Assembly (NCBI RefSeq): GCF_022682495.2
Contig: NC_071387.1
Location: 148,908,347-148,972,346 of the forward strand
DNA: 64,000 nt
Source: Desmodus rotundus
Lineage: Eukaryota; Chordata; Mammalia; Chiroptera; Phyllostomidae
Direction of reading: 5' to 3'
Below are positions 58,132 through 64,000 of the stretch, piece after piece; position 1 is the stretch's first letter, and every line of letters begins with the position of its first letter. The notes below the pieces were generated by a model. That model made no database searches, had not been told where the DNA came from, and worked only from the letters and a program-made list of their open reading frames with translations. The position numbers and the translations under genes were made by a program.

Positions 58132-60069
58132 TTGGTGTCTGCAAAAGTCATTCACCTGTGGCCAACCTGGGCCCCCGTGAGCAAGACCATGCCCCATGGC
58201 AGGAGCCTGGGGAGGCCACTGGAGCCACGGGGGCAGGGCTGGGGATTTTGCCGGGGTTCTCTCGGGGCCCAGGCGTCCTCTCTCGCCCGGGGAGTGCCCA
58301 CGCCGTCCCTTGACCCCCGCAGGACACCTGCATCCAGCGATAAGCGGCCCTCTGCCTCCATGGGGCTCGGAAACAAGGGGCCGGGGTGCGAGCAACTGGC
58401 CTACGTGGCGGCAAACCCGCAGACCCCTCCGTCACGTCCCCACCACTGCGAAGATCCCCCTGTTCTTCCATCCGTAAAGGGGTGCCCTTTACGGATGGAA
58501 GAACAGGGGGGAGGCCCCCAGGAGATGGCTTTCCTCCGAGCCGCGGCTGCTTAGTTTGGGGCCCAGAAGCGGGGCGCGCATGCGCTGGCAGGCCCCCTCA
58601 CCACAAGCCTGTCTGCGGGCAACGGGCCCCGCCCTTGAGATATCTTGCCAGGTTCACAGGGTCACTGGGGTCGTGTCCGGGGAAACGGAAGTCCTCCCTG
58701 CCACCCAGAGGACCCCGCGTTTTCTCTTGGACCCCACTGGCCAGCAGCTCTCCAACCGCGCCAGAGGCAGAGTGCCCAGGGAAGACCTGGGGACCTAGGG
58801 CCGGGGAGGGGGGCCGGCCGCTGTACAGCTCCAGATGGAGTGGGCCATGTGGGCGGAACCCACACCCACCGAGGAGTTCTCCTGGGGGGACCTAGGCCTG
58901 AGCCCTGCCTGGGCGGTTAAGAGTCCTGCCCTGGCTCAAACTGCCCCCCCCCCCTGCCCCCAGGAGGCAAACTTGGACCTGGCGATTGCCACCCTCTAAA
59001 GTCTGGTCTAAACTACGCAAGAAGCGACTGTGACCGCTGAGATCTTGGTCCCCCGGAGACCAACCCCCCTCTCCGTGACGGCATCCCCGGCCTCCGGTAC
59101 TTGGTGTCTGCAAAAGGCATTCACCTGCGGCCAACCTGGGCCCCCGAGAGCAAGACCATGCCCCATGGCAGGAGCCTGGGGAGGCCACTGGAGCCACGGG
59201 GGCCAGGCCTGGGGATTTTGCCGGGGTTCTCTCGGGGCCCAGGCGTCCTCTCTCGCCCGGGGAGTGCCCACGCCGTCCCTTGACCCCCGCAGGACACCTG
59301 CATCCAGCGATAAGCGGCCCTCTGCCTCCATGGGGCTCGGAAACAAGGGGCCGGGGTGCGAGCAACTGGCCTACGTGGCGGCAAACCCGCAGACCCCTCC
59401 GTCACGTCCCCACCACTGCGAAGATCCCCCTGTTCTTCCATCCGTAAAGGGGTCCCCCTTTACGGATGGAAGAACAGGGGGGAGGCCCCCAGGAGATGGC
59501 TTTCCTCCGAGCCGCGGCTGCTTAGTTTGGGGCCCAGAAGCGGGGCCGCGCATGCGCGGGCAGGCCCCCTCACCACAAGCCTGTCTGCGGGCAACGGGCC
59601 CCGCCCTTGAGATATCTTGCCCGGTTCACAGGGTCCCTGGGGTCGTGTCGGGGAAACGGAAGTCCTCCCTGCCACCCAGAGGACCCCGCGTTTTCTCTTG
59701 GAACCCACTTGCCAGCAGCTCTCCAACCCCGGCAGAGGCAGAGTGCCCAGGGAAGACCTGGGGACCTAGGGCCGGGGAGGGGGGCCGGCCGCTGTACAGC
59801 TCCAGATGGAGTGGGCCATGTGGGCGGAACCCACACCCACCGAGGGGTTCTCCCGGGGGGACTCAGGCCTGAGCCCTGCCTGGGCGGTTAAGAGTACTGC
59901 CCTGGCTCAAACTGCCCCCCCACCGCCCCCAGGAGGCAAACGTGGACCTGGCCACTGCCACTCTCTAAAGTCTGGTCTAAACTACGCAAGAAGCGACTGT
60001 GACCGCTGAGACCTCGGTCCCCCGGAGACCAACCCCCCTCTCTGTGAAGGCATCCCCAGCCTCCGGTAC
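58132..60069 (+). repeat. HOR unit 16: 2-mer a-b/c/d hybrid
   Basis: Monomers: a 58132 and a three-part hybrid at 59101. The hybrid begins as b (GAGATCTTGG), has type c markers in its middle (GTGTCGGGG near 59645, TTGGAACCCAC near 59698) and ends as d (CTGTACAGC near 59793, the A-interrupted C tract near 59925, CTCTCTGTGAAGG). It leads straight into a new a. The b-c-d content is compressed into one monomer length. Confidence 0.87.
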
Positions 60070-63000
60070 TTGGTGTCTGCAAAAGTCATTCACCTGTGGC
60101 CAACCTGGGCCCCCGTGAGCAAGACCATGCCCCATGGCAGGAGCCTGGGGAGGCCACTGGAGCCACGGGGGCAGGGCTGGGGATTTTGCCGGGGTTCTCT
60201 CGGGGCCCAGGCGTCCTCTCTCGCCCGGGGAGTGCCCACGCCGTCCCTTGACCCCCGCAGGACACCTGCATCCAGCGATAAGCGGCCCTCTGCCTCCATG
60301 GGGCTCGGAAACAAGGGGCCGGGGTGCGAGCAACTGGCCTACGTGGCGGCAAACCCGCAGACCCCTCCGTCACGTCCCCACCACTGCGAAGATCCCCCTG
60401 TTCTTCCATCCGTAAAGGGGTGCCCTTTACGGATGGAAGAACAGGGGGGAGGCCCCCAGGAGATGGCTTTCCTCCGAGCCGCGGCTGCTTAGTTTGGGGC
60501 CCAGAAGCGGGGCGCGCATGCGCTGGCAGGCCCCCTCACCACAAGCCTGTCTGCGGGCAACGGGCCCCGCCCTTGAGATATCTTGCCAGGTTCACAGGGT
60601 CACTGGGGTCGTGTCCGGGGAAACGGAAGTCCTCCCTGCCACCCAGAGGACCCCGCGTTTTCTCTTGGACCCCACTGGCCAGCAGCTCTCCAACCGCGCC
60701 AGAGGCAGAGTGCCCAGGGAAGACCTGGGGACCTAGGGCCGGGGAGGGGGGCCGGCCGCTGTACAGCTCCAGATGGAGTGGGCCATGTGGGCGGAACCCA
60801 CACCCACCGAGGAGTTCTCCTGGGCGGACCTAGGCCTGAGCCCTGCCTGGGCGGTTAAGAGTCCTGCCCTGGCTCAAACTGCCCCCCCCCCTGCCCCCAG
60901 GAGGCAAACTTGGACCTGGCGATTGCCACCCTCTAAAGTCTGGTCTAAACTACGCAAGAAGCGACTGTGACCGCTGAGATCTTGGTCCCCCGGAGACCAA
61001 CCCCCCTCTCCGTGACGGCATCCCCGGCCTCCGGTACTTGGTGTCTGCAAAAGGCATTCACCTGCGGCCAACCTGGGCCCCCGAGAGCAAGACCATGCCC
61101 CATGGCAGGAGCCTGGGGAGGCCACTGGAGCCACGGGGGCCAGGCCTGGGGATTTTGCCGGGGTTCTCTCGGGGCCCAGGCGTCCTCTCTCGCCCGGGGA
61201 GTGCCCACGCCGTCCCTTGACCCCCGCAGGACACCTGCATCCAGCGATAAGCGGCCCTCTGCCTCCATGGGGCTCGGAAACAAGGGGCCGGGGTGCGAGC
61301 AACTGGCCTACGTGGCGGCAAACCCGCAGACCCCTCCGTCACGTCCCCACCACTGCGAAGATCCCCCTGTTCTTCCATCCGTAAAATACGGATGGAAGAA
61401 CAGGGGGGAGGCCCCCAGGAGATGGCTTTCCTCCGAGCCGCGGCTGCTTAGTTTGGGGCCCAGAAGCGGGGCCGCGCATGCGCGGGCAGGCCCCCTCACC
61501 ACAAGCCTGTCTGCGGGCAACGGGCCCCGCCCTTGAGATATCTTGCCAGGTTCACAGGGTCCCTGGGGTCGTGTCGGGGAAACGGAAGTCCTCCCTGCCA
61601 CCCAGAGGACCCCGCGTTTTCTCTTGGAACCCACTTGCCAGCAGCTCTCCAACCCCGGCAGAGGCAGAGTGCCCAGGGAAGACCTGGGGACCTAGGGCCG
61701 GGGAGGGGGGCCGGCCGCTGTTCAGCTCCAGATGGAGTGGGCCATGTGGGCGGAACCCACACCCACCGAGGAGTTCTCCTGGGGGGACCTAGGCCTGAGC
61801 CCTGCCTGGGCGGTTAAGAGTCCTGCCCTGGCTCAAACTGCCCCCCCCCTGCCCCCAGGAGGCAAACTTGGACCTGGCGATTGCCACCCTCTAAAGTCTG
61901 GTCTAAACTACGCAAGAAGCGACTGTGACCGCTGAGATCTTGGTCCCCCGGAGACCAACCCCCCTCTCCGTGACGGCATCCCCGGCCTCCGGTACTTGGT
62001 GTCTGCAAAAGGCATTCACCTGCGGCCAACCTGGGCCCCCGAGAGCAAGACCATGCCCCATGGCAGGAGCCTGGGGAGGCCACTGGAGCCACGGGGGCCA
62101 GGCCTGGGGATTTTGCCGGGGTTCTCTCGGGGCCCAGGCGTCCTCTCTCGCCCGGGGAGTGCCCACGCCGTCCCTTGACCCCCGCAGGACACCTGCATCC
62201 AGCGATAAGCGGCCCTCTGCCTCCATGGGGCTCGGAAACAAGGGGCCGGGGTGCGAGCAACTGGCCTACGTGGCGGCAAACCCGCAGACCCCTCCGTCAC
62301 GTCCCCACCACTGCGAAGATCCCCCTGTTCTTCCATCCGTAAAGGGGTCCCCCTTTACGGATGGAAGAACAGGGGGGAGGCCCCCAGGAGATGGCTTTCC
62401 TCCGAGCCGCGGCTGCTTAGTTTGGGGCCCAGAAGCGGGGCCGCGCATGCGCGGGCAGGCCCCCTCACCACAAGCCTGTCTGCGGGCAACGGGCCCCGCC
62501 CTTGAGATATCTTGCCAGGTTCACAGGGTCCCTGGGGTCGTGTCGGGGAAACGGAAGTCCTCCCTGCCACCCAGAGGACCCCGCGTTTTCTCTTGGAACC
62601 CACTTGCCAGCAGCTCTCCAACCCCGGCAGAGGCAGAGTGCCCAGGGAAGACCTGGGGACCTAGGGCCGGGGAGGGGGGCCGGCCGCTGTTCAGCTCCAG
62701 ATGGAGTGGGCCATGTGGTCGGAACCCACACCCACCGAGGGGTTCTCCCGGGGGGACTCAGGCCTGAGCCCTGCCTGGGCGGTTAAGAGTACTGCCCTGG
62801 CTCAAACTGCCCCCCCCCCCGCCCCCAGGAGGCAAACGTGGACCTGGCCACTGCCACTCTCTAAAGTCTGGTCTAAACTACGCAAGAAGCGACTGTGACC
62901 GCTGAGACCTCGGTCCCCCGGAGACCAACCCCCCTCTCCGTGAAGGCATCCCCGGCCTCCGGTACTTGGTGTCTGCAAAAGGCATTCACCTGCGGCTAAC

Positions 63001-63934
63001 CTGGGCCCTCGTGAGCAAGACCATGCCCCATGGAAGGAGCCTGGGGAGGCCACTGGAGCCACGGGGGCCAGGGCTGGGGATTTTGCCGGGGTTCTCTCGG
63101 GGCCCAGGCGTCCTCTCTCGCCCGTGGAGTGCCCACGCCGTCCCTTGAACCCCGCAGGACACCTGCATCCAGCGATAAGCGGCCCTCTGCCTCCATGGGG
63201 CTCAGAAACAAGGGGCCGGGGTGCGAGCAACTGGCCTACGTGGCGGCAAACCCGCAGACCCCTCCGTCTCGTCCCCACCACTGTGAAGATCCCCCTGTTC
63301 TTCCATCCGTAAAGGGGTCCCCCTTTACGGATGGAAGAACAGGGGGGAGGCCCCCAGGAGATGGCTTTCCTCCGAACCGCGGCTGCTTAGTTTGTGGCCC
63401 AGAAGCGAGGCCGCGCATGCGCGGGCAGGCCCCCTCACCACAAGCCTGTCTGCGGGCAACGACCCCGCCCTTGAGATATCTTGCCCGGTTCACAGGGTCC
63501 CTGGGGTCGTGTCCGGGGAAACGGAAGTCCTCCCTGCCACCCAGAGGACCCCGCGTTTTCTCTTGGACCCCACTGGCCAGCAGCTCTCCAACCCCGGCAG
63601 AGGCAGAGTGCCCAGGGAAGACCTGGGGACCTAGGGCCGGGGAGGGGGGCCGGCCGCTGTACAGCTCCAGATGGAGTGGGCCATGTGGGCGGAACCCACA
63701 CCCACCGAGGGGTTCTCCCGGGGGGACTCAGGCCTGAGCCCTGCCTGGGCGGTTAAGAGTACTGCCCTGGCTCAAACTGCCCCCCCACCGCCCCCAGGAG
63801 GCAAACGTGGACCTGGCCACTGCCACTCTCTAAAGTCTGGTCTAAACTACGCAAGAAGCGACTGTGACCGCTGAGACCTCGGTCCCCCGGAGACCAACCC
63901 CCCTCTCTGTGAAGGCATCCCCAGCCTCCGGTAC
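60070..63934 (+). repeat. HOR unit 17: rearranged 4-mer a-b/c/a-b/c-d
   Basis: Monomers: a 60070, b/c/a hybrid 61038, b/c hybrid 61996, d 62966. The 61038 hybrid ends with a-type markers (GAGGAGTTCTCCTGG near 61769, GAGATCTTGG near 61933), so the next monomer again starts as b. The 61038 copy is the shortest in the array (958 bp) because the centre of its inverted repeat is deleted. The d copy carries the one-G deletion. Confidence 0.87.
61363..61407. repeat. Central inverted repeat with collapsed centre
   Basis: The middle of the inverted repeat is lost: CCGTAAAATACGG stands where other copies have about 11 more bases. The remaining 21-base arms (61363-61383 and 61387-61407) are still perfect, around AAA. 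A symmetric central deletion is a known outcome of hairpin processing or replication slippage at palindromes. Confidence 0.92.
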
Positions 63935-64000
63935 TTGGTGTCTGCAAAAGTCATTCACCTGTGGCCAACCTGGGCCCCCGTGAGCAAGACCATGCCCCAT
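63935..64000 (+). repeat. Partial type a monomer at the right edge
   Basis: The first 66 bases of a type a monomer (GTCATTCACCTGTGG, CCCCCGTGAGC), cut by the window end. It shows that the array continues beyond the window in the same phase. Confidence 0.93.

Larger units (their letters stand above)
1..64000 (+). repeat. Satellite/macrosatellite array, ~969-bp monomer, a-b-c-d higher-order repeat
   Basis: The same unit, starting TTGGTGTCTGC, recurs at 970, 1934, 2902, 3870, 4838, 5806, 6776, 7745 and so on to 63935, giving 66 near-complete monomers and one partial. Monomer length is 958-972 bp, nearly always 967-971. All copies are head-to-tail in one orientation and no other sequence intervenes. 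From 4838 onward the monomers fall into four types. Type a has GTCATTCACCTGTGG at its start. Types b and c have CCCCCGAGAGC. Type d has GGGCCCTCGTGAGC. Types b and c differ in their 3' halves: b has AGGGATGACC and CCCGTGGGGAC, c has GTGTCGGGGAAAC and TTGGAACCCACTTG. The type order makes a ~3.88-kb HOR. The sequence is clearly GC-rich and CpG-containing. I cannot name the family; an animal satellite or macrosatellite is the best reading. Confidence 0.97.

Noticed and set aside
1..64000. CRISPR array
   Set aside because: The repeat unit is about 969 bp with no alternating short repeats and unique spacers.
1..64000. Ribosomal RNA gene cluster
   Set aside because: The unit is far shorter than an rDNA unit and I see no conserved rRNA segments.
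1..64000. CENP-B box (TTCGNNNNANNCGGG) that would support a centromeric satellite
   Set aside because: I found no match on either strand by inspection of representative monomers; this does not exclude a centromeric location.
1..64000. D4Z4/DUX4-type macrosatellite
   Set aside because: The unit length differs (0.97 kb, HOR 3.88 kb, against 3.3 kb) and no homeodomain-like translation is present.
1..64000. Assembly artefact from collapsed or duplicated reads
   Set aside because: Copies differ by consistent, structured variants, hybrids and private mutations, which a simple duplication error would not create. Copy number still needs read-level support.

Overview
The whole window is one uninterrupted head-to-tail tandem array. 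A GC-rich monomer of about 969 bp is repeated 66 times, plus a 66-base start of a 67th. All copies lie in the same orientation, and there is no unique sequence, transposon, RNA gene or convincing protein gene between them. It reads as a satellite or macrosatellite block from a eukaryotic genome. Many fixed differences between monomer types are CpG to TpG/CpA changes, the signature of germline cytosine methylation, so a vertebrate (probably a mammal) is most likely, though a methylating plant is not excluded. I do not recognise the family by name and cannot search a repeat database.

Layout. Positions 1-4837 hold five monomers that differ individually from the rest and look like the diverged edge of the array. 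From 4838 to the end the monomers fall into four types, called a, b, c and d here, recognised by shared diagnostic bases. The basic pattern is a-b-c-d, a higher-order repeat (HOR) of about 3,876 bp. Eight clean four-monomer copies are present, starting at 15497, 19370, 24214, 28090, 34877, 41661, 45537 and 51351. Between them lie shortened or expanded versions: 2-mers at 7745, 49414 and 58132; 3-mers at 4838, 31967, 38755 and 55226; a 6-mer at 9684; a 5-mer made by an extra hybrid at 23245; and a rearranged 4-mer at 60070. Most of these contain a hybrid monomer that switches type partway along, as expected from unequal crossing-over or gene conversion.

Inside each monomer, in order from its start (TTGGTGTCTGC), are: a near-perfect inverted repeat of about 56 bp at offset about 324; a GC-rich palindrome matching the NRF1 consensus at offset about 445; an Sp1-type GC box; an ETS-like core; a G-quadruplex motif; and a C-homopolymer whose length accounts for much of the 967-972 bp size variation. 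The inverted repeat keeps its arms while its 1-3 base centre varies, and in one monomer (61038) the centre has collapsed symmetrically. The NRF1/GC-box/ETS cluster is promoter-like, so the array could be transcribed, but this is inference.

Long open frames occur in most of the six frames because the DNA is GC-rich. They are interrupted differently in the different monomer types and are not annotated as genes.
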